From: a virus
Virus record (IMG/VR): IMGVR_UViG_3300031975_001995
Coordinates: 1 to 40,649 of that record
Direction: 5' to 3' (one strand)
Length of the DNA: 40,649 nt
A program made the translations under genes and the position numbers. The notes under the pieces are model-generated. The model was given only the letters and a program-made list of their open reading frames with translations. It did no database searches and was not told the origin of the DNA. Shown in pieces: positions 6,523 to 13,909 of the stretch. Within the stretch, counting starts at the first letter, position 1; each line of letters opens with the position of its first letter.

Positions 6523-7520
6523 AATAAATGTGGCTTTCCCTCAGTTAATCCTGCGTTAGTAACTCTAACATATTCTGGATAGAATTGATCTAAGCTATTA
6601 GCTCCAGCATAAGAACAAGCTGATCTAATTCCATCTATCAATCCAGATAAAATAAATTTAACTCCACCTTTAAAAGGTATGGTAGTTGACTCTCCTTCTA
6701 CATTTCTCTCTGCTTGACCATGAGCAGTTTTAGTTTCTAGAGAAGCGGAGCCGCGATATCGTTTATACAACGATCCATTCTTCTCAATAATCTTACCAGG
6801 AGCTTCTTGCGTACCAGCTAATAAAGATCCTAACATCACACAATCTGCTCCTACTGCTAGAGCCTTTGCTATATCACCAGAAGTTCTAATCCCACCATCA
6901 GCCATAATAGGTACTTCAGCAATACGAGAGATCTCTTCTAAACACGTCACATTAGGTACTCCAAAGCCAGTCTGTACTCGAGTAGTACAAAGAGACCCTC
7001 CACCAATACCAACTCTTAATCCATCTACTCCTGCTGCTTGAAGATCAGCTGCTGCTTGAGCTGTAGCAATATTTCCGGCAATGATATCAACATGTTCGGG
7101 TAAATTTTTCTTACACCATTTAACCATATCGATAACATTCTTATGGTGACCATGAGCAACATCAATAACTAAAATATCAGCTGCAGCTTCAACTAAAGCA
7201 ACTGCACGCTCTTTATCTCTTTCACTTACTCCAATAGCTCCCATTCCTAAGCTTACTGGATACATTTGATTAAACATACCCATAATTGAAGCTTGTTCTT
7301 CAATAGAATTAAATCTATGCAAGCATCCAACTCCTCCTATCTTAGCCATTGCCATCATCATATCATATCCACAAACAGTATCCATACAAGATGCTACTAA
7401 AGGGATAGGCATAGAATAATTTCTACTAACTTGACAAGTTAAATCAACATCAGTTCTAGATCGTATTACTGAGTAGTTAGGAACTAATTGAATATCATCG
7501 TATGTTAATGCTACTTTCAT
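6519..7520 (-). CDS. GMP reductase / IMP dehydrogenase family enzyme, 333 aa
   Basis: A TIM-barrel purine enzyme. N-terminal TYDDIQLVP matches the family start, and the catalytic loop GIGGGSLCTTR places the nucleophilic Cys at 178. MADGGIR at 207-212 is the phosphate-binding segment, and DGIRSACSYAGA near 290-300 matches the C-terminal family motif. There is no CBS pair, and the flap lacks the Arg-Tyr (RYFQ-type) dyad of IMP dehydrogenases while keeping EGES-x-x-IPFKG. This favours GMP reductase (GMP to IMP with NADPH), although the tail VTNAGLTEGKPH is IMPDH-like. It would act in nucleotide salvage and rebalancing during phage DNA synthesis. Confidence 0.85.
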   Translation of the reverse strand: MKVALTYDDIQLVPNYSVIRSRTDVDLTCQVSRNYSMPIPLVASCMDTVCGYDMMMAMAKIGGVGCLHRFNSIEEQASIMGMFNQMYPVSLGMGAIGVSERDKERAVALVEAAADILVIDVAHGHHKNVIDMVKWCKKNLPEHVDIIAGNIATAQAAADLQAAGVDGLRVGIGGGSLCTTRVQTGFGVPNVTCLEEISRIAEVPIMADGGIRTSGDIAKALAVGADCVMLGSLLAGTQEAPGKIIEKNGSLYKRYRGSASLETKTAHGQAERNVEGESTTIPFKGGVKFILSGLIDGIRSACSYAGANSLDQFYPEYVRVTNAGLTEGKPHLL

Positions 7521-7522
7521 AT

Positions 7523-7969
7523 CTACTTTATCATAAAATTTAATTCCGGCAAGTCGCCACCATTGAGCTCTTTATATTTTTTAATACAAGCTTCTTCTAA
7601 TTCACGTTGTAAAGATCCTTCTAATTCAAACTCTCCTATCTTATAATCAACTTTAGGAGTTTCAACTAAATAAAAAGTTATTTGATTGTACTTATCTTTG
7701 ATAGCCTCTCTAATTCGATTATTAGTTCGATTAGTAATACTTACATACTGTACTCCTAATCTGTGTGCTAAAGATCTACTCTCTCCAAACTTTAAAATCT
7801 CTCCATCTGGACTTACAAACATATAAACTCCAGGTTTCTTCCAATCCTTTTTATTAAGAGTAAAGGTGGTAGCAACTCCTTGCTTATATTTTTCTGATGT
7901 ATTGATATAACCAGCTTTCTTGAAGCCAACCATGTCACAAAAATATCTTACTAATGATGTATCTACCAT
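7523..7969 (-). CDS. GIY-YIG-like endonuclease domain protein, 148 aa
   Basis: The pattern fits a divergent GIY-YIG nuclease: GVY at 47-49, KFG (for YIG) at 60-62, Arg at 70 after SLAHRL, a conserved Glu in QRELEEA (about 123-126) and Asn in the final PELN (144). Such domains occur in homing endonucleases and in phage DNA-degrading or repair enzymes. The GIY Ile and YIG Tyr are substituted, so activity is uncertain. It starts inside the end of the 96-aa gene and precedes the GMP reductase-like gene. Confidence 0.6.
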   Translation of the reverse strand: MVDTSLVRYFCDMVGFKKAGYINTSEKYKQGVATTFTLNKKDWKKPGVYMFVSPDGEILKFGESRSLAHRLGVQYVSITNRTNNRIREAIKDKYNQITFYLVETPKVDYKIGEFELEGSLQRELEEACIKKYKELNGGDLPELNFMIK

Positions 7970-8253
7970 TTCTTAATAATGTTTTCTAGCTCCATAGAAC
8001 CTTGTAAATAAAATACAAAAGTATCAGAATCAAATTCAAATCGTACACCAGAGATATTCTCATCAGGAACATACTTTAAAAATGGAGAAAGATCTTGAGG
8101 TAAGGATACTTCAATCCATAAAGCCATCTGCTCTTTAGTGCATTGAATATCTAATGATTCATATGATGGAATAAAATGAATTCCATTCTTTCTTGGTACT
8201 GGAGTAAATTCCATATTACCTTCTGGGGTTGAGATGTTAATATAATTTTTCAT
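7963..8253 (-). CDS. Hypothetical protein, 96 aa
   Basis: A small soluble protein, strand-rich at both ends (YINISTPEGNMEFTPV; GVRFEFDSDTFVFYLQG), suggesting a beta-sheet fold with a central helix. Its stop overlaps the GIY-YIG-like start. The start context is AGAGTTATG, like others nearby. Not recognised. Confidence 0.6.
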   Translation of the reverse strand: MKNYINISTPEGNMEFTPVPRKNGIHFIPSYESLDIQCTKEQMALWIEVSLPQDLSPFLKYVPDENISGVRFEFDSDTFVFYLQGSMELENIIKKW

Positions 8254-8257
8254 AACT

Positions 8258-8488
8258 CTAATTTAAATAAACATAATAAAAGGATATAACAGCACTAGCA
8301 ATAATTATAGGCCAGCTTAGTATATCATATAATATAAATTCTAACGTTGGTCCGGCTGCTGGAAATATCATTCCAATAAAAAGAGTAAAAACAGAAATCG
8401 GAAAACCAATTATACAAAATATGATAAAAAAGAAAAATATAAACGCTAGTATATTACCGAGAAACTTATCTTCATCAAACTGATTCAT
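8258..8488 (-). CDS. Membrane protein with two helices, 76 aa
   Basis: An acidic N-terminus, then a long Phe/Ile-rich segment (about 12-43) and a second apolar segment (about 50-73), giving a two-pass hairpin. It is coupled by ATGA overlap to the upstream 77-aa gene. Size and topology resemble holins and many phage membrane proteins of unknown function. No lysis enzyme is adjacent. Confidence 0.6.
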   Translation of the reverse strand: MNQFDEDKFLGNILAFIFFFFIIFCIIGFPISVFTLFIGMIFPAAGPTLEFILYDILSWPIIIASAVISFYYVYLN

Positions 8489-8718
8489 ATTGCAAAAAAT
8501 TTAATATTTTCCTTACGAGTACGACCATGCTCAGTCTTTACATAATTTTCACAATGATCATCATAGACTGATTGTAAACGACTTAGAGTCCAAAACTTAA
8601 TCTCAGTCCTATTACGATCTGCAAAATTCTCTCCATAGCCCCAGTTCTCTACAAAGGCTTTAATGGCTTCCTCTCGATTATCAAATCGTTGAGGCATAAC
8701 TGTAGTGTATTTTTTCAT
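8485..8718 (-). CDS. Hypothetical protein, 77 aa
   Basis: A soluble basic protein with the middle pattern FDNREEAIKAFVENWGYGENFADRNR and a His/Cys pair (DDHCENYV). It is the first gene after a copy of the conserved upstream element and is coupled to the two-helix membrane gene. No family recognised. Confidence 0.6.
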   Translation of the reverse strand: MKKYTTVMPQRFDNREEAIKAFVENWGYGENFADRNRTEIKFWTLSRLQSVYDDHCENYVKTEHGRTRKENIKFFAI

Positions 8719-8772
8719 AACTTATTTATTTAACTTATATTAAAGATACGAAAAATATCTCAGACTTTCTAC
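8719..8772 (-). promoter_or_regulatory. Conserved upstream element, copy 5
   Basis: It precedes the 77-aa gene. GTAGAAAGTCTGA is identical to copy 3. It is followed by a 5-bp dyad (AGATA/TATCT), the core variant CGTATCTTTAATATA (8736-8750) and a leader ending TAAATAAGTTATG. Confidence 0.55.
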
Positions 8773-9098
8773 TATCTTTGTAACTTTTCTAGCTCGGCTT
8801 TTAACTTTTTTAGCTCTTTAATCTGATCGCTAGTATGAAGATTTCTCATAGTCATTCCTACTTTACACATCATAGAGATTACAATAGATAAACCAACACC
8901 AATTGCAAACTCTTTTAAGTTATCAGCATATCTATGCGCTATAAATGTATAAATTCCGGAAGCAACTAAATTAAAGAACATCGCTCCACCTATAAAGATA
9001 AACACAGCCTTAGGATCATATCTAAACGACATGAATGTTAAAGTAATATTAACAGGTAAAAGAATAAAACATAAACCAAGTCCTATAAATAAGTCCAT
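8772..9098 (-). CDS. Multi-pass membrane protein with C-terminal coiled coil, 108 aa
   Basis: The start is taken at MDLFIGL, which overlaps the TAA of the upstream gene (TAATG); the longer reading to 9149 runs inside that gene. Three hydrophobic helices cover about residues 1-85, followed by a heptad-like tail (IKELKKLKAELEKLQ) that should form a short coiled coil on the cytoplasmic side. Function unknown. Confidence 0.6.
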   Translation of the reverse strand: MDLFIGLGLCFILLPVNITLTFMSFRYDPKAVFIFIGGAMFFNLVASGIYTFIAHRYADNLKEFAIGVGLSIVISMMCKVGMTMRNLHTSDQIKELKKLKAELEKLQR

Positions 9099-9445
9099 TA
9101 CTTCCACAAAATTTGAATTAAAAGAATAATTAAAGCTAATGATAAGCAAACTGCATGTTTAGCAGTTAAAGATTGTCCTCCTATCTTCCAGGTTAAAAAA
9201 GAAAATACAAATATTCCAATAGCAAAGCCTATCAAGCGTATCGGCCACAATTGAAAATTAAATGCTATCCCTACGTATTTTGTAGAATAGATATAAAGTA
9301 TTGAGATAGGAATTCCCAATAAGGACATATAAAATATGTTCTTACTAACCCATTCATTATAAAATTGATAATTGGTTTGATACCAAGTTCCTACTTGAGC
9401 AAAAATAAAAATTAATACTCCTAATAATAAATAACCTATTTTCAT
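9098..9445 (-). CDS. Four-helix integral membrane protein, 115 aa
   Basis: Hydrophobic segments near residues 2-18, 37-54, 66-84 and 95-113 suggest four membrane passes with short loops. The layout resembles small transporter-like or DMT-type half proteins, but no signature is certain. It is coupled to the coiled-coil membrane gene downstream and to the 101-aa gene upstream, so the three are likely made together. Confidence 0.6.
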   Translation of the reverse strand: MKIGYLLLGVLIFIFAQVGTWYQTNYQFYNEWVSKNIFYMSLLGIPISILYIYSTKYVGIAFNFQLWPIRLIGFAIGIFVFSFLTWKIGGQSLTAKHAVCLSLALIILLIQILWK

Positions 9446-9747
9446 TTATCTTGATCTTCAACTAAAAGATTTTGCTTAATTTCTTCAAGCTTATTATTAA
9501 AATAATTTTCCCAAAAAATTGCTTTTTTATATTTAGTGCACATACTTTTACCTTCTAAACTAACTTTTGAAGCTTTTATTTTTAAATGTCTACAATATAG
9601 TTTAAATTTTAATTTATCCTCCAGACCTTGAACTGTAAAACTAAAATGAATTCTATCATTATTATTTCTATCAATTTTAAAATTTGGAAGATTAGATGAT
9701 AACCAATCTAATAATATTGTATTAATAATTTTTAATTTATTATTCAT
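9442..9747 (-). CDS. Hypothetical basic protein, 101 aa
   Basis: A soluble Lys/Asn-rich protein: an N-terminal helix (KLKIINTILLDWLSS), then strands (RIHFSFTVQG; KFKLYCRHLKIKASKV) and a C-terminal helix. Its stop overlaps the next start. Not recognised. Confidence 0.6.
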   Translation of the reverse strand: MNNKLKIINTILLDWLSSNLPNFKIDRNNNDRIHFSFTVQGLEDKLKFKLYCRHLKIKASKVSLEGKSMCTKYKKAIFWENYFNNKLEEIKQNLLVEDQDK

Positions 9748-10048
9748 TATTAGATTTTAATATCTCAAGAGCTTCTTTCACTTTTATACATAGTTCATAT
9801 TCTTCCTGTTTTTCTAGATCTGGAAGATTACTTTCAAATACAGCTTCTAAATCCTCTTTACCCATACTAAACTCAAAAATAACTTCATCTTTAAGAACAG
9901 TAGCATATAAAAAATAAATTCTTTCTTCATCAGATTTCATATGCTCTAAAGCAGTTTCAACCATAGCTATTACTACTTGTGGATCTTTACTTTCAATAGC
10001 ATGAGCAAGATCTTCGTAATTTTTATATTTAAGCTTAAGCGGTTTCAT
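9740..10048 (-). CDS. Hypothetical acidic helical protein, 102 aa
   Basis: The start is chosen at MKPLKLKY, just after the stop of the acetyltransferase-like gene; the longer reading to 10078 overlaps that gene. The rest is acidic and helical (HAIESKDPQVVIAMVETALEH trimmed to its core VVIAMVETALEH, and LEKQEEYELCIKVKEALEIL). Function unknown. Confidence 0.6.
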   Translation of the reverse strand: MKPLKLKYKNYEDLAHAIESKDPQVVIAMVETALEHMKSDEERIYFLYATVLKDEVIFEFSMGKEDLEAVFESNLPDLEKQEEYELCIKVKEALEILKSNNE

Positions 10049-10050
10049 TA

Positions 10051-10377
10051 TTATATTTCTTTTTCTACATATACACAAGTATTACCTTTTGTGAATTCTT
10101 TTTCAATTAATAAAGGTAAACTTTTTGGTAAACACCAAGCATAAGCTTTATAACCTTTATAATTTTTTTGCGTATACTCCCATCTGGTTTCCCATAACTC
10201 TCTATAGATTCCTTGTCTTCTATATCTTTTATCAACCCAGGCATCTAATAACTTTATCTTTTTATCATTTTGTATTGAAAGAAAAACGTGACCAATAGTA
10301 TTACCATCCGCATCTACTGCCAGCCAGCCAACCAGAGGTTGACCATTGGTTTCTACTTTTACTATTTGGTACTTCAC
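10051..10377 (-). CDS. GNAT-family N-acetyltransferase, 108 aa
   Basis: It starts at a GTG preceded by TAGGAAAGA. The protein has strand WLAVDADGNTIGHVFLSI, then LLDAWVDKRYRRQGIYREL, the acetyl-CoA pyrophosphate-binding motif A (R-x-x-G). At 108 residues it is shorter than most GNATs (about 140-180) but contains the core strands. The acceptor is unknown; possibilities include a host protein, aminoglycoside-like compounds or an amino sugar. It lies outside the glycan cluster, so a link to it is not shown. Confidence 0.75.
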   Translation of the reverse strand: MKYQIVKVETNGQPLVGWLAVDADGNTIGHVFLSIQNDKKIKLLDAWVDKRYRRQGIYRELWETRWEYTQKNYKGYKAYAWCLPKSLPLLIEKEFTKGNTCVYVEKEI

Positions 10378-10444
10378 TCTTTCCTACAATCATAATATTA
10401 TATATATCAGAACTAAATTTAATAAAAATTTATTTAATAAACAA

Positions 10445-10609
10445 CTATTTAGTATCAAAAATTTTAAAGAAATTATTAGAGACTTTTTTTTCTCTAAGTT
10501 TTTGATTACGCTCATCATCTTTCAACATCTTAGTAGCATTCTTTTCTAACTGTTTTGATTTATTTAAATCATATTTAGAAAATAGCTCTTTGTGTTTAGG
10601 TGTCTTCAT
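10445..10609 (-). CDS. Small charged protein, 54 aa
   Basis: The ATG at 10609 lies within the last codons of the HNH-like gene. The ORF runs 54 residues, almost wholly Lys/Glu/Asp/Asn and helical, ending NFFKIFDTK. The overlap and continuous coding character support it. No family recognised. The 67 bp between its stop and the acetyltransferase start are AT-rich without an obvious site. Confidence 0.5.
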   Translation of the reverse strand: MKTPKHKELFSKYDLNKSKQLEKNATKMLKDDERNQKLREKKVSNNFFKIFDTK

Positions 10610-11234
10610 TTCGGCTTATTAATTTATTTATCTCCTTCTCTTCCTCTCCTTCTAATCCTAACTCTTTTAGTCTCTTATAGTGGTAATCATTCAATTGCCA
10701 TTTAGGTTCCTTAACCTTAGTTGGTACATAATCCTCTACAGCTTTTAACTGTTGTTGAGATAAAGGATCACCAACAAATAAGAAATAGCAATTATAACAC
10801 ATTAAAGAAACATTCTCTAAAGAATAATTTCTTTTATTACCATCTTTAAAATTTAGAACCAGAGGGGTCTTATAATCAATTACCCTCCTCTCTTGAAAAC
10901 CACATTGACTACATTTCTCTTCCAACAACCCTTCTGAGATCATTTTCTGTTTTATCCTCTCGGGTGTAAACGACGAGGGATCAATATGACCATTTACTAT
11001 ATCAAAGATACCCACCTCCGTCCCAGAGTTTCTCAGTAACTTAGGTATACCTTGTCCGGCTTGATTTTTATGTTCTTCCCATAAATCAATACCCTTATCA
11101 TTTCTATACAACTTCGCAAACTTCTTATAATGATTAAACGAAACATGTAAGTATCGAGCTGCTGCTCGATTAGAAGAAGTTTTATCCATTGCATTAAGTA
11201 TATCTTGTTTACTTAATGGTTTTGGTTTTGGCAT
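10596..11234 (-). CDS. Degenerate HNH-like protein with helix-turn-helix, 212 aa
   Basis: The N-terminus has a helix-turn-helix-like segment (SSNRAAARYLHVS, residues 20-32). The centre has an HNH scaffold: zinc cysteines C108/C111 and C146/C149 bracket LNFKDGNKRNYSLENVSLMC. In active HNH nucleases the segment reads as HH or xH before ID-G-N; here the catalytic His is replaced by Asn-Phe, while the N of the LEN motif is kept. It is therefore probably a DNA-binding or recognition protein rather than a cutter, unless another residue substitutes. Confidence 0.6.
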   Translation of the reverse strand: MPKPKPLSKQDILNAMDKTSSNRAAARYLHVSFNHYKKFAKLYRNDKGIDLWEEHKNQAGQGIPKLLRNSGTEVGIFDIVNGHIDPSSFTPERIKQKMISEGLLEEKCSQCGFQERRVIDYKTPLVLNFKDGNKRNYSLENVSLMCYNCYFLFVGDPLSQQQLKAVEDYVPTKVKEPKWQLNDYHYKRLKELGLEGEEEKEINKLISRNEDT

Positions 11235-11237
11235 TCT

Positions 11238-11417
11238 CTACTTATTTTTATCTCCTTTAAAGACGACCATCTCTTGACTGACGTCCTCTTTAAAAACATT
11301 GGTGTTAATTAAAGCCCTATACGGAGTTACATCCGAACAATTTATACAAACCGTTGTTCCAGGCAAAGCCTTTAACCTTAAAGGATTAATCACCACCCCA
11401 CATACTGTACAATTCAT
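11238..11417 (-). CDS. Short DksA/TraR-like zinc-finger protein, 59 aa
   Basis: A second copy of the finger found in the 162-aa protein at 5804: MNC-x-x-CGV, then RLKALPGT, then VCINCS. Three segments match closely, and the rest (about 30 residues) is unrelated and acidic. The start overlaps the stop of the 143-aa gene. It is essentially a bare finger without the coiled coil of DksA. Confidence 0.6.
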   Translation of the reverse strand: MNCTVCGVVINPLRLKALPGTTVCINCSDVTPYRALINTNVFKEDVSQEMVVFKGDKNK

Positions 11418-11845
11418 TTTTTCTTACCTTTTATTATCTTAAAAAGATCTTGGATAGTATCTATGTCTTTAAATTCATTATTTAGTTCTTCATCTTCTTC
11501 ATCTAAAAACTCTACCTCAATATCTTTAAGATCATGACTCTTATAATATACCCACCACATTATTATCTCAGAATTCTCTCTACCATATAATTGGTCTAAT
11601 AAAAACTCAATCAAGACAAAGAACTCTTCATCGTGATCAAATAAAATAATACCTGTTTGTTGGGCTACTCTATCAGCTTTGCTGACTAATTGTTTTAACT
11701 TTTCTATTATCTCAACAAATGCTTTCTCTTCTTCTTTTAATAAAGTAGTTTCAGATAATTGCACACTAACTTTATTATCTAACAACTTAGTTAATTCTTT
11801 GAGCTGTTTTTTAAAATCCATCGTAATAAAGTTTTTCATCTTCAT
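11414..11845 (-). CDS. Hypothetical acidic protein, 143 aa
   Basis: It has an N-terminal basic helix, a long central helical region and an acidic C-terminus (EFLDEEDEELNNEF). The motif FDHDEEFFVLIEFLLDQLYG followed by WWVYYKS is distinctive but not tied to a family I can name. Met9 (near 11821) is an alternative start. It follows the last gene of the glycan island by 17 nt. Confidence 0.6.
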   Translation of the reverse strand: MKMKNFITMDFKKQLKELTKLLDNKVSVQLSETTLLKEEEKAFVEIIEKLKQLVSKADRVAQQTGIILFDHDEEFFVLIEFLLDQLYGRENSEIIMWWVYYKSHDLKDIEVEFLDEEDEELNNEFKDIDTIQDLFKIIKGKKK

Positions 11846-11862
11846 AAATAAATATCTTGCTT

Positions 11863-12630
11863 TTAAATAGTTTTAAGATTATTATTAGGATTATGCTGAA
11901 TAAAACTTCCCCACTTATATTTAGCGTAATGATGACCTCTTTGTTCTGATTGTTGTCTTGATAACTCTTTTTCCTTATCGTTAACCGTCAAAGAAACAAA
12001 ATGATAAAAAGATAGATTATAATCTCGAATTAATTTATAACCTGCAAGGTTGCATTTCAAAAAGAAGTCCCAATCCGCCACCATACCCAATTCATACTTA
12101 TCATCCCAACCACCAATAGTCAAAAAATCTAATCTATTCATATAAATTGGTAATGTTGATCCCGAATCGTCAACCAACGATTTGGCAACCTCTTGTTCGT
12201 ATTCCCAGTATCTTTCCAGATCAAATGTCTTCGGATCTCGACCTAAGTCCTGGATTACAAACTGCTTGAACATCGATGGTTGAGGTTCGATCTGATTTGG
12301 AGCACAAACTCTACCCTTCATCTCTCCTAACTCCTCTAATCTTGTATCCCATTTATCTGGAAACACATTATCATCATTTACTATTAGAATGTTATCATTT
12401 GACGCATTATAAACCCCTAGATTGGTCGCCGTACTAAGGCCTTGGTTCTGTTCTAGGTCAAGTATTGAGATATGATCTTCATATTTATCCAATATATATT
12501 TATTAAGATTGTAGTATCCATCGGTAATCGCGATCAACTCATTTTCTTTTTCTTGACCTTCTATTGCTGATCTTAAACATAAATCTAACGCCTCGGGACT
12601 TTTGTAAGTTGGAATAATAACGCTTATCAT
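11863..12630 (-). CDS. Family 2 glycosyltransferase, 255 aa
   Basis: The start is at MISVIIPT, whose ATG overlaps the upstream TGA. It has the GT-A start (SVIIPTYKS), a nucleotide-sugar region (NQGLSTATNLGV) and the metal-binding NDDN motif in ILIVNDDNVFPD. A later GGWDD...ADWDFFLKC segment matches the GT2 acceptor/catalytic region. It transfers a sugar from an NDP donor to a growing surface glycan. It is the last gene of the long glycan transcription unit. Donor and linkage cannot be told. Confidence 0.8.
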   Translation of the reverse strand: MISVIIPTYKSPEALDLCLRSAIEGQEKENELIAITDGYYNLNKYILDKYEDHISILDLEQNQGLSTATNLGVYNASNDNILIVNDDNVFPDKWDTRLEELGEMKGRVCAPNQIEPQPSMFKQFVIQDLGRDPKTFDLERYWEYEQEVAKSLVDDSGSTLPIYMNRLDFLTIGGWDDKYELGMVADWDFFLKCNLAGYKLIRDYNLSFYHFVSLTVNDKEKELSRQQSEQRGHHYAKYKWGSFIQHNPNNNLKTI

Positions 12631-13319
12631 ACCTCTTCCCAATTAACTATTGGTGAAAGCATTCCTCCTTCAACGTGAGTAGAGTACCCCGGCATACAAG
12701 ATATTAAATTAGATCCTTGATTCCATAAATCCGTAAACTTATCGTGATCCTTAGTCCATTTATCAACTAAGTCACAATATTTTACATGTGTATCAAAATG
12801 CTTTTTTAAAGTACCAAATTTACACGCATAAGTATTAGTAGTTGATGGAACGGTTCTCCAATGTACCGACGGAGTAGCTATAATTTTTGATTGTAAAGAT
12901 TCATACATCGGTAGGAAATATTTATCCGGATGATCATATAAAGTATAATAATCAGCTCCTATATATTCAAACCCTTCAACTAAAATATCAATCCAACCTT
13001 CTCTATGTAAATAATCATCTTCTAAAAAATAAATAATATCATCATCTTTATAATCTTGTTCTATAACATAATTCAAAAGATTTAAAAATGATTGAGCATC
13101 ATTACCTCCTTTCTTACTTATTTTATTTACTTGTTTATTTTTTAAAAAATGCTCTTCTATCGAACCATTACCACTATCATGAAAAGCAGTATATTCTACT
13201 CTAGCGTCTAATGTATTAATTAAACTATCAAATATTTTTTCTCTATCAAACCAATCAGGTCTTGGTTTATTATGTGAATTAGAAGAAAAGTTACAATGTC
13301 TTTGAAATATTCTTATCAT
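12627..13319 (-). CDS. GT-A-like glycosyltransferase, 230 aa
   Basis: IIYFLEDDYLHREGW is a DxD-type metal site in a GT-A fold (EDD followed by an aromatic). The central part (GGNDAQSFLNLLNYVIEQ) fits the helix before that site. The N-terminus is not the usual SVIIP form, so it belongs to a divergent family. ATGA coupling to the following GT2 gene suggests they work on consecutive steps. Confidence 0.65.
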   Translation of the reverse strand: MIRIFQRHCNFSSNSHNKPRPDWFDREKIFDSLINTLDARVEYTAFHDSGNGSIEEHFLKNKQVNKISKKGGNDAQSFLNLLNYVIEQDYKDDDIIYFLEDDYLHREGWIDILVEGFEYIGADYYTLYDHPDKYFLPMYESLQSKIIATPSVHWRTVPSTTNTYACKFGTLKKHFDTHVKYCDLVDKWTKDHDKFTDLWNQGSNLISCMPGYSTHVEGGMLSPIVNWEEV

Positions 13320-13320
13320 T

Positions 13321-13908
13321 TTATTTTTTTAATATTGCTATAATTTCATTACCATGTTCATTACTTTTAGCTCTAATATCAAAAACATAAAAATCTGTAT
13401 ATTGTTTTGCTAAATGACTTAATTGAGGTAAATAGTCTTGTGTAATATCTTCACATATAAGTACGCCTCCTGGGTTAAGTAAGTCATAGTAATTATTAAA
13501 GAATTTAATTTGACTATCAAACATATGATCTCCATCATCTAAAATAATATCAAATTTATATCCTTTTGTTAATAGATTATTAGATACTTTTTCATCATAA
13601 CCATTTACTCCTTGCATTAATTCTACTTTATTAGAGAAATTTCTAGTAAGATTATTTTCTTTAAGATATCTAACAAACGATTCATTATCATCAATATCCA
13701 TTCCTACTATTTTACTAAATTGTGGAGATGAATCCCATACTTCTAATGAATCTCCAAATCTTATTCCTATTTCTAAAATACTTAACGGTTCATTCTTTTT
13801 AAGATAATGTGTATTAATAATATAATCATAAACTACTGCATACTTATGAGTATGATTTTTATCAGAAGTAGAATTATTAAATGCTTCTATATAATTAAAA
13901 TAATTCAT
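13321..13908 (-). CDS. Class I SAM-dependent methyltransferase, 195 aa
   Basis: The SAM-binding glycine loop is LEIGIRFG (45-52), with an acidic ribose-binding residue in GMDID (69-73) and a post-motif ILDDGDH (122-128), as in the Methyltransf_24 and macrocin/sugar O-methyltransferase groups. A role in methylating a sugar hydroxyl of the glycan, for example as a chain-terminating cap, is inferred from its place inside the cluster. Confidence 0.75.
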   Translation of the reverse strand: MNYFNYIEAFNNSTSDKNHTHKYAVVYDYIINTHYLKKNEPLSILEIGIRFGDSLEVWDSSPQFSKIVGMDIDDNESFVRYLKENNLTRNFSNKVELMQGVNGYDEKVSNNLLTKGYKFDIILDDGDHMFDSQIKFFNNYYDLLNPGGVLICEDITQDYLPQLSHLAKQYTDFYVFDIRAKSNEHGNEIIAILKK

Positions 13909-13909
13909 A

